Positions 1 through 14,564 of a stretch of DNA of 64,000 nucleotides are shown piece after piece. The position numbers and the translations under genes are program-made. Source of the stretch: Tillus elongatus. Its lineage: Eukaryota; Arthropoda; Insecta; Coleoptera; Cleridae. The notes beneath the pieces were generated by a model that was not told where the DNA came from, ran no database searches, and worked only from the letters and a program-made list of their open reading frames with translations. Position 1 is the stretch's first letter, and the number at the start of each line of letters is the position of its first letter. The stretch covers positions 89,321,654 through 89,385,653 of the forward strand of contig OZ023262.1 in NCBI GenBank assembly GCA_964006375.1, in the 5' to 3' direction.

Positions 1-626
1 ACAAACTTCACTTTGCTCGACCAAAAACCACCCACTCGTGAAAGAACCGCACGTAGCTACGAAAGTATCACTACTGAGGCAGTATTTTCTAGAATTTGTC
101 GGTGCAACGTCGTTTTCAGTCGTTGAGGCTTTCTTCAATGATAACGTGTCGTCTTTTACCGAAGAATGTAAGTGTACAACTACAAAAATATTTTCCTACA
201 ATAATTAGAGCCGACTGATCATCTCTTGAGTCATGTCTTCTTAAATACGGCATTGAAGCATCTGAAATTATGCCGGTTTTGGAAAGAAAATCATCTTTGG
301 TGACGAGGTTCATTTTGGATGAATAGCTCCGTTAATAAGCAAGATATGCGTTTCTGGTCAGGTAAAAACCCACAGCTGATTCAGGAACGACCCATGCATT
401 TTAAAAAAGTGCTTGGTGCGATATGAGCAATGAAAAGCTTTGTGTGGATAGAATGGGAGCAAATAGTTTTTAATGAGATGTGGTTTTAACAGGATAGCAA
501 CAAATTCAACAACGGACTTATTGGAAGAGAAGTTTGGTGTTTTGATTATCTTAGGAAATAGCAATCGTTTGTAGGATTTAGCTCCACTGGATTTCTTCCT
601 TCGTAGTTATATGAAATTATAGGTTA
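1..626. other. No gene recognised
   Basis: AT-rich sequence with short open frames only; no homology or repeat structure recognised. Confidence 0.4.
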
Positions 627-883
627 CTCAGTGAAGATTGGAGCTTGTGATGATCTATAAGTATGCTTTGGAGAACCCAATTCACCACAAGACATTTTTC
701 AGGCCTGACGATTTTTTCGCTAACAAAGTTAGCGTCATCAGAGGTATGGTTAAACTAAGGGAGTAAAAACTGGAACTCCTATTTATATGTTATTAGTTAA
801 CAAGCAATCGCCAAGAGCATCTCTACGAACATATAGACGAACCCCCGCCCCCCAGGTTTAGTCTAAAGTCCACATAATTGAAT
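627..883. mobile_element. Hammerhead family A repeat, copy 1
   Basis: Starts AGTGAAGATTGGAGC and contains GGAGAACCCAATTCACC, then a hammerhead-like core at 701-748, then a tail with CTATTTATATG near 778-788. The same order is found at 36.1 kb, and the first part recurs at 63.8 kb. It ends against the TA-core repeat that begins near 884. Probable non-autonomous Penelope-like or ribozyme-bearing retroelement. Confidence 0.55.
701..748 (-). ncRNA. Hammerhead ribozyme-like motif, family A copy 1
   Basis: On the minus strand: CUGAUGA (741-735), stem II GCUAAC/GUUAGC closed by a UUU loop, G followed by an A run (718-712), then CGUC and the predicted cleavage site before AGG. Stem I pairs CCU with AGG. 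One extra base sits between CUGAUGA and stem II, a deviation from the classical core, so catalysis is uncertain. Confidence 0.6.
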
Positions 884-2709
<1,826 letters not shown>

Positions 2710-3099
2710 AAAATTTTATTACTTGCTTCTGAAAAGTCTCTGTAATTCAAATTTCACTACGTGGTATAGATTCTCCGACGGAACAGTAAACAACCTTTTG
2801 ATTTTGTATTATTACAAAGATAGGAGTTCCCTACTGACGATCTACGATATTCCGAAAATGGCTGCTTTCTGAATAGTTAGATAAGTGGTAGTTACTGAAA
2901 CGGTGATAAATTTTTGCCAGTCTGTCATTACACACCCATTTACTGATACAACCACTAGATCAGAACTTCTCTCAACTTGTCCAGGGTGAGTCAACAATTG
3001 AATAAAGTAAGTTTGTCGTTCATGGGTAAACTTTTAAAAAATGTATATATTATATAATATGGTTACTAAGTGTGCTCATTTTAAAATTATTTTGGACTG
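2710..3099. other. No gene; flank of a mariner insertion
   Basis: Mostly unrecognised. The last 40 bases match (reverse complement) sequence near 11.72-11.76 kb, which provides an unoccupied version of the mariner insertion site. Confidence 0.4.
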
Positions 3100-3101
3100 T
3101 A

Positions 3102-3530
3102 CAGGCTGGGCCAAAGTATACGTTTCTTATGGAAACTTATGTTTCTGTCAGAGATAGAAGAGAAATGACCCCATCTCCCGAGCTCAAATTTTATGAGAAA
3201 CTCACCGGCGTAAACAACATTTTCCTATCTCACATCGTTTTGCCGCTAAAGGACGTTTCTCGAAGTTAGTCGATTTCTTTGATGTCCTAAAACTTTTTCG
3301 TTTTTGCAGCTAGCTGATTTCTGAAAAAAACTTTGTTACGGCAGTTTTTGATAGTGTGATTGAAATATTTGCTATAGTAAAAAAAAATGGCTTATGAGAA
3401 ACCCGGTATTTTTTATATTTTCTTGTAGCTCTTAAAATCCTTTTTTCAAAAATATATAATACTACATATCTAAATCTAGCACAATATATAAGGCTTTAAA
3501 ATAAATTAACTGTAACATCATAAGTGGCCA
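3102..3530 (+). repeat. Left long terminal inverted repeat of the mariner-type element
   Basis: Starts CAGGCTGGGCCAAAG. Shared landmarks with the right end are TTTCTGTCAGAGATAG, CAAATTTTATGAGAAAC and a distal segment ending in AAGGCTTTAAAATAAA. Confidence 0.8.
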
Positions 3531-3545
3531 TTACATCTCATAGCG

Positions 3546-3899
3546 AGAACCTCGGTGGTTCAGGGGTAAGAACGTGTGCCTCTGAACCAAAGGGTACTGG
3601 GTTCGATCCCTGGTTACTCCTTTCACTTTTTCAGTACAAACTATAAAATTACATCAACCGAGGTTCTGGCATTGTATTTGAGCCAATTGAATGTCTGCAC
3701 GTTCCGCCCTTCGGAGGGGGCGTAAAGCCGTCGGTCCCGTGTCCCTGCGATGTTGGGCACGTTAAAGATCCCTACCCTTTTTACAGAAAGACAGGGGTTC
3801 GGCAAAATTTCCAGGAGAGTGAGATGAAACTGCTCCCTGGCGTCGGTGATTGACCATAGTCGCGGAAATAGACCGACGTTAAAGAAACAAAACACACAC
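3546..3899 (+). mobile_element. tRNA-derived SINE with 13-bp target duplication
   Basis: Pol III A box TGGTTCAGGGG (3554 on) and B box GGTTCGATCCC (3600 on) lie in a tRNA-like head; a body follows with CACGTTAAAGATCCCTACCC, and it ends in a (CA)n tail. The 13-bp direct repeat ACATCTCATAGCG flanks it exactly (3533-3545 and 3900-3912). The body recurs in antisense at 32.29-32.57 kb. Inserted within the mariner-type element. Confidence 0.88.
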
Positions 3900-4021
3900 A
3901 CATCTCATAGCGCTAATTGACAATTACTGTAAAGGAAACAAACTTAGCGGCTGTCAAATTGGTCTGAGTAATGTTGAATATGGGCAGAATCTGTCTTGAT
4001 ATCAGTGTTCAAACATTAAAA

Positions 4022-4216
4022 ATGTATCAAAACTATGAAAAATATGATATATTAAAATGTTTCATGGAGTGTTATGAGAATGTAGACGCTGTCAGTCAAC
4101 TTTATGGACATAAATATCCAGAATGAGCACAGCCATTCGCTACGATGTTTCAAAGACTGAAAAGAAACCTAACAAATTTTGGTGCGTTTTCTAAACCGCG
4201 ACAGAACAATAAAAAC
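4022..4216 (+). pseudogene. Mariner/IS630-type transposase, N-terminal piece
   Basis: Frame reads YEKYDILKCFMECYENVDAV, then LYGHKYP, a stop, and TMFQRLKRNLTNFGAF. This is the first helix-turn-helix of the insect transposase family typified by a later DNA-binding motif NPKLSTR and a catalytic WPxRSPDLTPLD box. It has an in-frame TGA and is cut off by the TA-core repeat at 4217. Confidence 0.75.
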
Positions 4217-5558
<1,342 letters not shown>

Positions 5559-5693
5559 AGCATTGATCACCAAGAATTAATGGATATTACAGTTTGGGGC
5601 TCAACTAAAAATAATCCCAAATTGTCTACTCAAAATTTAAATACTGAAACTGGTATCCCAAGGACAACTGCCAAACGAATGAAAAAAAAATTC
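5559..5693 (+). pseudogene. Mariner/IS630-type transposase, second helix-turn-helix piece
   Basis: Reads NNPKLSTQNLNTETGIPRTT then AKRMKK, the second DNA-binding helix of the same transposase. It resumes where the 4217-5558 insertion ends and is interrupted again by another TA-core repeat at 5694. Confidence 0.78.
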
Positions 5694-6156
<463 letters not shown>

Positions 6157-6790
6157 AAAAACATAAGTTTACAGCTAACCGAACTAGGAAAATACAGCAT
6201 CCACTTCGTGCGGATCATGATAGAAGACTGTAATTCTGTCAGTAGTATTTGGAGAAGTATGCTGTACATGAAAACTTTAGCTTGAACTGTATTTGGACGG
6301 ATGAGGCACCTATCAGCAGCGCGGGGATGTTTATTAGGTATAATAGTTATACATGGGCCCGTGCTTATCCTCATGCAACAGTAACCGTAAGAAATCAAGG
6401 CCGTTTAAGTTTTAATATATGGGCAGGCATTTTTCGTGGAAGAATTATTGGACCTTATATTTATGACGGCACACTGAATTCGGAGCCACATTTACATATC
6501 CTTCAAATGCATGTTGAACACTTTTTAGGCAACCTATTGTTAGTCCAACGACAGGGACCTATATTTTCTGAACAAGATGGCGCCGTCCCATAATTCAAGA
6601 GTTAGAGGAAATGAGCTGTTTGGTTAGGAATGGATGGAAAACCAAAGGCCAATAGTTTGGCCAACCAGATCACGAGACTTGGCACCACTTGATTAATATC
6701 TTTAGGGAAGTATTAAGGATGTTGTATATAAACAACGTATTAACTCAAGAGAAATGCTAATTTAAATACTAATTAAATGCTCAAATTTTG
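6157..6790 (+). pseudogene. Mariner/IS630-type transposase, catalytic domain piece
   Basis: The DDE/D domain is readable: first acidic residue in IWTDEA, second in EQDGAVPHNSR, third in WPTRSRDLAPLD. FNIWAGIFRGRIIGP is the central strand. Frameshifts and stops (after ELFG and within the third box) make it non-functional. Together with the two upstream pieces it makes one dead transposase. Confidence 0.8.
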
Positions 6791-7039
6791 CTAATTGTTG
6801 TGAATGTTGATGTTAATATTTCCTAAATGTTTAATGTTGTTTTGATCATTCATAGACACCTATATTTAGTTTTATTCGCTTTATTGTTGCGGATCTAGTG
6901 AGGGTTAATAACTGTTACAATAAAGTATTGTTAAGTTTAAAAATATATACTCTAATTCAAGCAAATTAGTAAATTATTGTCAAATCCACTATAAAACAAT
7001 TGTCATGCAGCACTATACCCTAGTGGCTCCTTAATTTTG

Positions 7040-7463
7040 TTCGTTTATTTATTTTAAAGCCTTATATGTCGTAAAGTGCTAGATTTAGATATATAGTATT
7101 ATCTATTTTTGAAAATAGGATTTTAAGAACTACAAAAAATGTAAAAATATCGCGGGTGTCCCATAACCCAAATTTGTTTTGCTGTAGCAAATGTTTAAAT
7201 CACCCTGTATTAAAACCAACCACACCATCTCATTCTACATCAAAAACTGCCGTGAGAAAGTTTTTTCAGAAATTAATTCTCTTTAGAAACCAAACAGTTT
7301 TAGGACACCAAAAAACTAAATTCCCTCTGTCTGCAAAACGATATGAAATAGAATATTTTGTTTGCACCAATAAGTTTCTCATAAAATTTGAGCCCGGGAG
7401 ACGGGGGTCACTTTTTTCTATCTCTGACAGAAACATGAGTTTCTATAAAAAATTGGCACACCT
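7040..7463 (-). repeat. Right long terminal inverted repeat of the mariner-type element
   Basis: Reverse complement of the left repeat. It contains CTATCTCTGACAGAAAC and GTTTCTCATAAAATTTG, and ends TTGGCACACC before TA. A short insertion with GGGTGTCCCATAACC and CACCCTGTATT lies at about 7150-7215. Confidence 0.78.
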
Positions 7464-7465
7464 TA

Positions 7466-7760
7466 TATATTCTGCCAAAAAAGCGGGGTGGTACAAATTT
7501 GGTATTTGTATGCAACACCTGTGCTTTAGACAATTTTTGATCTCTACATGTAATTCTAAAGCTTTCTTATTATAGGTTTGATATATGTAAAAATTTTGGT
7601 TTTTGAATTAATTAGAATTTTATCAAAAAAATCTCATTTACAGTTTTATTACCATTTTGGTATTGTGTACTAACCTATATTATGCTTTTATATTTGATTT
7701 GATTGGGGGGAGACTAAGTTGGAGCTTATGCTCTGCCTAAAAACTATTTTAGATAAAAGC
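7466..7760 (+). repeat. Unclassified dispersed repeat, copy 1
   Basis: Contains GGTTTTTGAATTAATTAGAA and ends near GAGCTTATGCTCTGCCTAAA. Related copies lie at about 8300-8455 (+) and 11405-11760 (-). This is the sequence into which the mariner-type element inserted. Confidence 0.6.
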
Positions 7761-7925
7761 TACAGCATGTTTAAAATATGTGTAAAAATAAAATAACCTG
7801 AAACTTAAAATTGAATAAGATCACTTTTTTCAAATGTAACACCTAGATATTTTTATGTTATGTTAAAGAGCTTTAAATAGCCCACAATATATGCCTTATT
7901 CTTTTTGAATTATGTTGATTTTGCT

Positions 7926-8053
7926 ATTTTGGTGAATTTTCTTTTAAAAAATCACTAATGAGGGGATCCTGACTTTTGAATTTTGAAAAAATTTCTTCAC
8001 ATAAGCGCTAACTAGGACCCCTAGAACCCATATCCGGGGTCAGTTTCAATTTT

Positions 8054-8144
<91 letters not shown>

Positions 8145-8300
8145 TCAAAAAATTATGGGCCGATTTTGATCAAATTTGGTGAGTACCTTCATTTTGCAAG
8201 TGGCTTGGATAGGTTCGTTAGCCAGGAAAATCGGCCAGGTCTTTCCCGGAAAATTGTGCTTCCTTTTGCAAAAAAAATATATCTCCGAAAAAACAAAGTA
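7926..8300 (-). mobile_element. TA-core interspersed repeat, truncated copy 4
   Basis: Tail hairpin at 7930-7960, then the GAACCCATATCCGGGG segment, the TA array, then GGGCCGATTTTGATCAAATT. It stops near 8300, where another dispersed repeat begins. Confidence 0.7.
8057..8143. repeat. (TA)n microsatellite
   Basis: Pure TA array within copy 4. Confidence 0.95.
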
Positions 8301-8460
8301 AGGATTTTTGGATTAATTAGAATTTTATCCAAAAAATCACATTTACAATTGTATTATCACTTTATTGTGTACCAACATGTTTTATGCTAGGAACACTTTT
8401 AGATTTCGATCAGGGGAGACTAAAATTGAGCTTATGCTCTGCCTAAAAACCGTTCTCTGA
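8300..8460 (+). repeat. Unclassified dispersed repeat, copy 2
   Basis: Shares TTGGATTAATTAGAATTTTA and GAGCTTATGCTCTGCCTAAA with the 7.47-7.76 kb copy. Confidence 0.6.
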
Positions 8461-8636
8461 TGCTGTGGCAGTAGTTTCAGTTATAGAGTTTGTGGTTTAA
8501 TAGTGTATCAGTTTTAGCAAATTTTCGTAGAAAAAATCGTTATTGGGAGACTTCGACTTTTGAATTTTCAAAATATATTTCTTCAAATAAGCGCGAAGTA
8601 GCCCCCCTAAAAGAAATATCCGGAGGTCAATTTCAG

Positions 8637-10433
<1,797 letters not shown>

Positions 10434-11077
10434 TATTTACATGTTAACATATCTACAGGCTGGCGCATTTCTCCGGTAAAGCTCAATATATCCGTTATTA
10501 AGTATACAAGATATGAAAAAATATTATATAAGTTAATTATAGGGTGGTTTGAGCTGCATCTTATAAGATTATTTTGACAATCACAGGTGGCCCATAAGTC
10601 GGTGGTAACACAAGTTTTCTTTTTTTAATGGAACACCTCTTTTATTATTGCATTTTCCATCGAAGTATAATGCATGCTTGTAAAAAAAGATATCGTGTTT
10701 CGTTTTCGAGTTATTTCAATTGTTTTGCAACTTTTCACATTTTTGGCACATATCAAAAAATTGTGATAAGGCAGTTTTTACCAATATAAATCGGAGTCCC
10801 GGGAAAATTACGCATTTAGGGAGGTTTTTGTTAATATTCTTCGTCAAAAAAATCGAGATGCCATATACAGCGCGCTCTTAAATACTGGCTGAATTTGAAA
10901 AAAATTAAATCGATAATTTGGCTGTTTTAAAATTTCGGACCGCCGTATGGATGAATTAGTCTAGATTATCGAAAACCTACTTAAAGGAAAGTTGTGCGAT
11001 TTATGACCATTTTTAACATAACATAAAAATATACAGGCTGTTACATTTGAAAAAAGTTATCTTTTTGAATTTCAAGT
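10434..11077. other. Repeat-derived sequence, no gene
   Basis: 10455-10690 resembles internal TA-core sequence (GGTAAAGCTCAATATATCCG, CACAGGTGGCCCATAAGTCG), with an ACAGGCTGGCGCATTTCT end typical of small Tc1/mariner MITEs. The rest is unrecognised. Confidence 0.45.
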
Positions 11078-11091
11078 TTCCCAGGTTTAAA

Positions 11092-11381
11092 CTACATACA
11101 GACTTGGAGACTACTTCACTGTTGGGTTTCGTTTCTGTAGGTGAAGGGTGTAGCCAACGCGTAAGCTATCTGGAGCAAGAGGCCCTTATGAATTTCAGAT
11201 GTTCTCGGATGTTCTTCAACGTTTCTCTGACTAGTTTAGCTGCTTGACAGCATCCTCAGACAGATAAGAATTGAATTAGTACGAAATCATTAAACCCCAC
11301 AGTGAAGCTAGAGAAGTAGTCTCCAAGTCTGTATGTAGTATGGACCAGTGTCACCAAGTAAGGGCAACAACAATCAATGAA
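11092..11381 (+). mobile_element. Hammerhead family C hairpin element, copy 1
   Basis: Flanked by a 14-bp direct repeat with one mismatch (TTCCCAGGTTTAAA at 11078-11091, TTCCCACGTTTAAA at 11382-11395). Arms begin with ACATACAGACTTGGAGAC and its complement (11300-11338), with a 9-bp deletion in the left arm. A one-sided 43-nt extension follows the right arm and ends CAACAACAATCAATG. The loop carries a hammerhead-like core on minus. Compared with the 36.3 kb copy the loop is inverted. Confidence 0.75.
11224..11266 (-). ncRNA. Hammerhead ribozyme-like motif, family C copy 1
   Basis: On minus: CUGAGGA, stem II GCUG/CAGC, then UAAAC instead of GAAAC, then a short stem III and GUC. The changed G12 position and a mispaired stem I suggest this copy is inactive. 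Confidence 0.5.
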
Positions 11382-11404
11382 TTCCCACGTTTAAATGTTA
11401 AAGT

Positions 11405-11765
11405 TGCTGTAGCCATTACCTCAAATATTTTTTAGGTAGAGCATGAGCTTCAACTTAGTATTCTCTTGATCAAAATATATAAGTATTTCTAGCAAAATAT
11501 AGGTTAGTACATAACAATAAAGTAATGCTACTTTCAAATGCAAGTTTTTGGATAAAACTCCAATTAACTCAAAAACCATAAATTTTACATATTATATCAA
11601 ACCTCTAAGAAACTTTTAGAATTACACGTAGAATTCAAAAACCGAATAATACGCAAGTATTCCATAAAAAAATGCAAAGTTTGTACTGCCCTTCTCTTTT
11701 GGCACTTTTTGCACAGTCCAAAATAATTTTAAAATGTGTAAACTTGGTAACCATTACTTTCTTTG
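11405..11765 (-). repeat. Unclassified dispersed repeat, copy 3 (empty mariner site)
   Basis: Reverse complement of the DNA flanking the mariner-type element. Its equivalent of the insertion point reads GGACTGTGCAAAAAGTGCC without any insert. Confidence 0.65.
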
Positions 11766-12600
11766 CTTCACCCATACTTTCAATATAAGACTGTCGTTGA
11801 GTGGCACCGCAAGGTCCACAATGAAAGTCCATCGATTTGTCTGGTCAATAAACAAGATGTGAGGGCTGTCGGTTTCTACTGCTCTGCTAATGTCCACCAG
11901 AAGGTCCAAAGCAGCCTGACCTGGCCGTTCTGAACCACACACTATTATTATTATTCTATGCAGACTCATTGTCAATTCTGGGAAGTACATATAGTGCCCG
12001 AGCTCTCCGTTGAGGGCAACTTGAGTTCCTGTATATTTCCTGTCATTGAGAAAAGCATGAGTCAGGCAGCATGTATCAATCACAACTTCCTTTTGCATAG
12101 TGATGTAGGCATTCTCTTTTATGTCTAAAGTGAAAAGAGCTGGCTTGACTGTGACTAGTATCTCTCCTGTGGCGCCAATCACTATTGGTGTCACTGTAAC
12201 TTGCTTCTGTGACCACATGTCCTTTACCTCTTCAGCCAGGGGTAAATATTTTGAGATTCTTTCCCTGTCCTATATTTTCAGGAAGTGGAATTATTGTTAG
12301 TTTCCTGTCTTTGCCTATTCGTAAAAACTATGTCCTGTCAATTATTTGGAATGTGCCGGTCTATTTCAATTACAGATGCTGGTTGGTAAATGTAATAGAG
12401 CACAGAGCAATGGTTGGTATTTACTTGACACAATAAAGCCTTATGTACTATTTTAGCAATGTTGTGATGTCGTCTCGTGTATGCAGTTGAAGCTAGTGTC
12501 GAGCATCCGCTGATTATGTTGTGTAGAGTCAGCTGTGGTCGAGCAGGTACGAGATCTATCAGAAGTGACAGGGGGATCCCGAATGACACATTTTATGTAA
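11754..12600 (-). pseudogene. C-terminal remnant of a non-LTR retrotransposon, possibly RLE-endonuclease type
   Basis: Minus-strand frames include CSTLASTAYTRRHHNIAK (a CCHC-like knuckle region, 12589-12338), RISKYLPLAEEVKDMWSQKQ with VTPIVIGATGEI (from about 12270), AYITMQKEVVIDTC, and SPHILFIDQ followed by WTFIVDLAVPLND (about 11880-11790). In typical insect copies the PD-x-D-like segment precedes EEVKDMW; here it follows, so the fragment is rearranged or built from two partial copies. The exact clade is uncertain. Confidence 0.55.
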
Positions 12601-12872
12601 GTTCGGAACACCACTCTATCTTGTATTGCTACGATGAAACACTCGGTTTCCGCAAAGATGTTGCCACATTAGCTGATGTGAAATTTAATAAATGTGAAAG
12701 TGAAAATAAATTATTAATATTATGCTGGGCATTGGATTATTATTGCATGGACTACATTCATAGGTCCTGGTCATATTGTAATTTCTGAACGTCACAACGT
12801 CTGGGTTAGACATATTTCCAAGGTAAAAAAGAACAGAACAAGGCTATACTCCAGACTGAATATATTTAGTAA

Positions 12873-12920
12873 AAGCTCTACGCGTTTCGGCCCATATATC
12901 CGGCCATCTTCGGGGGCTTC
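12873..12920 (-). ncRNA. Hammerhead ribozyme-like motif, family B left arm
   Basis: On minus: CCGAAGA in place of CUGANGA, stem II GGCC/GGCC, GAAAC, a two-base-pair stem III (AC GC GU) and GUA as the cleavage triplet. Stem I AAGCCC/GAGCUU has one mismatch. Confidence 0.55.
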
Positions 12921-13035
12921 CTGAAACATAACAAAAGGTGGTTGTGTCAGAAACAAAGTTTCTGGTAGTTTCTGGTACTTGCCAACCTACCAGAAACTTT
13001 GTTTCTGACACAACCCCCTTTTGTAATGTTTGAGG

Positions 13036-13082
13036 AAGCCCCTGAAGATGGCCAGATATATGGGCCAAAACGTGTAGGGCTT
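13036..13082 (+). ncRNA. Hammerhead ribozyme-like motif, family B right arm
   Basis: On plus: stem I AAGCCC pairs perfectly with GGGCUU; core CUGAAGA; stem II GGCC/GGCC with a U-rich loop; AAAAC where GAAAC is expected; short stem III, then GUA with predicted cleavage after 13076. The left arm has the G12 this arm lacks, so the ancestral core can be seen between the two. Confidence 0.6.
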
Positions 13083-13696
13083 TTACTAAATAAATTCAGT
13101 CTAGAGGATAGCCTTGTTCTGTTCTTTTTTACCTTGGAAACTGGTCATATTGGCCTAATTATGATAAAATTATAATTACCATTAGAATTTTGTTGGTAAA
13201 CATAAAACTACAATTAAGATTTTTATTTGCCTTCTAATATAATTAAAATAAGCAAAAAGCCATCTATTTTAAACATGTTTATAACTAAAATGTTAATAAT
13301 AGTACTTAAATGTTATTGTTACTTTTAATGTTATCATTTGTCATACATTAAGATGTTTCATAGGATCGACAATTAAAAGTGGAACTGGACTTCCAACTTA
13401 TTTTATTAATTAGTAAAATTAACTTTTATATGGAACATCTTCTCCTCTTTTTCAAGCTAAATAGCTTTACACTTAAATTATTTTTCTGTTATGGTAATAG
13501 ACTTACCACTGCATTAAGTAGTAGACTGTGAAAAATGGACCCTTTTGTAAATAACAATAAAACAACAATATATAGTGCACAATAAAAACAATATTGTTAT
13601 ATATAAGCGTTTTATTTTAGCAGATGAAAAATTTAATAATTGCGAACATTAAAATAAATAGTTATTTTACATATACAGTGAAGTTGCGCATTGGAT

Positions 13697-13849
13697 TCAA
13701 CTATGTTGTTGTCCTAACTTTAATTCTATTATTTCAACAACAGCGTCCCTTATCTTACTCTTTTCAAGTCCTAAAAATTGAATTTTCTCCATCTGTTCCG
13801 AAACAAACTCAACCTTACGCTTGAAGTAATCTGCAGCAGCTTTTAAATC
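13697..13849 (-). CDS. PFDN5: PFDN5 coding exon 4 with stop
   Basis: Encodes residues 106-155 and a TGA stop. It carries ADYFKRK and EQMEKIQ, followed by a lysine- and isoleucine-rich helix, the second prefoldin coiled coil. The acceptor tttcttttcag has a good pyrimidine tract. Confidence 0.94.
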   Translation of the reverse strand, partial: DLKAAADYFKRKVEFVSEQMEKIQFLGLEKSKIRDAVVEIIELKLGQQHS

Positions 13850-13948
13850 CTGAAAAGAAACCATTTTTTAGTACACAAAAAAAAGATAAAACTAACAGTA
13901 TGTTATTGTTGTGCTCCGTAAATAATGGACAGAGCAGTGGTAGACTTC

Positions 13949-14024
<76 letters not shown>

Positions 14025-14486
14025 ATCATCTTTATTTGCCGAAAATAAAACAACAAGCTAAATAATTAAAAGGGTAAATACATATACAAACCACAAAGCA
14101 TGTATAATGCTGTACAGGTGTCCCATTTTGGTTGCAATTGCTGGGTATCTCGGTTATTAGCAAACAAAATTGTCCTAGCCCTCTTAGTTTCCGAGCTACA
14201 GGTAAATTGAAAATATTGCATTTTCAGGTACCACTTGTATTTCAATTGTCTGACAACTTCTCAAAAGGGTAAGAACGAATCCTTTTGGAACTTTTTACGT
14301 ATAATATAGTGGCGTAGTTAGTTTTTTTCTAAATAATACTGTTTTTGAAATATTGAACAATGCTTTTAGTGAATTTTCTTTTAAAAAATTTACTAATGAG
14401 ATCCCCACTTTTGAATTTTGAAAAAATTTCTTCAAATGAGCGCTATTTGGGACCCCTGGAACCCAAATCCGAGGTCGGTTTAAGAC

Positions 14487-14564
<78 letters not shown>

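Larger units (their letters stand above)
12780..13140 (-). mobile_element. Hammerhead family B hairpin element with 12-bp target duplication
   Basis: Direct repeat CTGGTCATATTG flanks it (12767-12778 and 13141-13152). Inside, a one-sided unique stretch of about 37 nt (12780-12816) precedes two long arms (about 12817-12975 and 12982-13139) that are reverse complements of each other. Each arm carries a hammerhead-like core, so the two ribozymes face opposite ways. The layout matches a solo inverted Penelope-like pseudo-LTR pair. Confidence 0.75.

Noticed and set aside
3546..3625. A functional tRNA gene
   Set aside because: A and B boxes are present, but the acceptor and anticodon arms do not fold as a tRNA, and the sequence continues into a SINE body with target duplications.
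12477..12788. 103-codon frame on plus as a gene
   Set aside because: It is the opposite strand of the LINE C-terminal remnant and has no recognisable domain.
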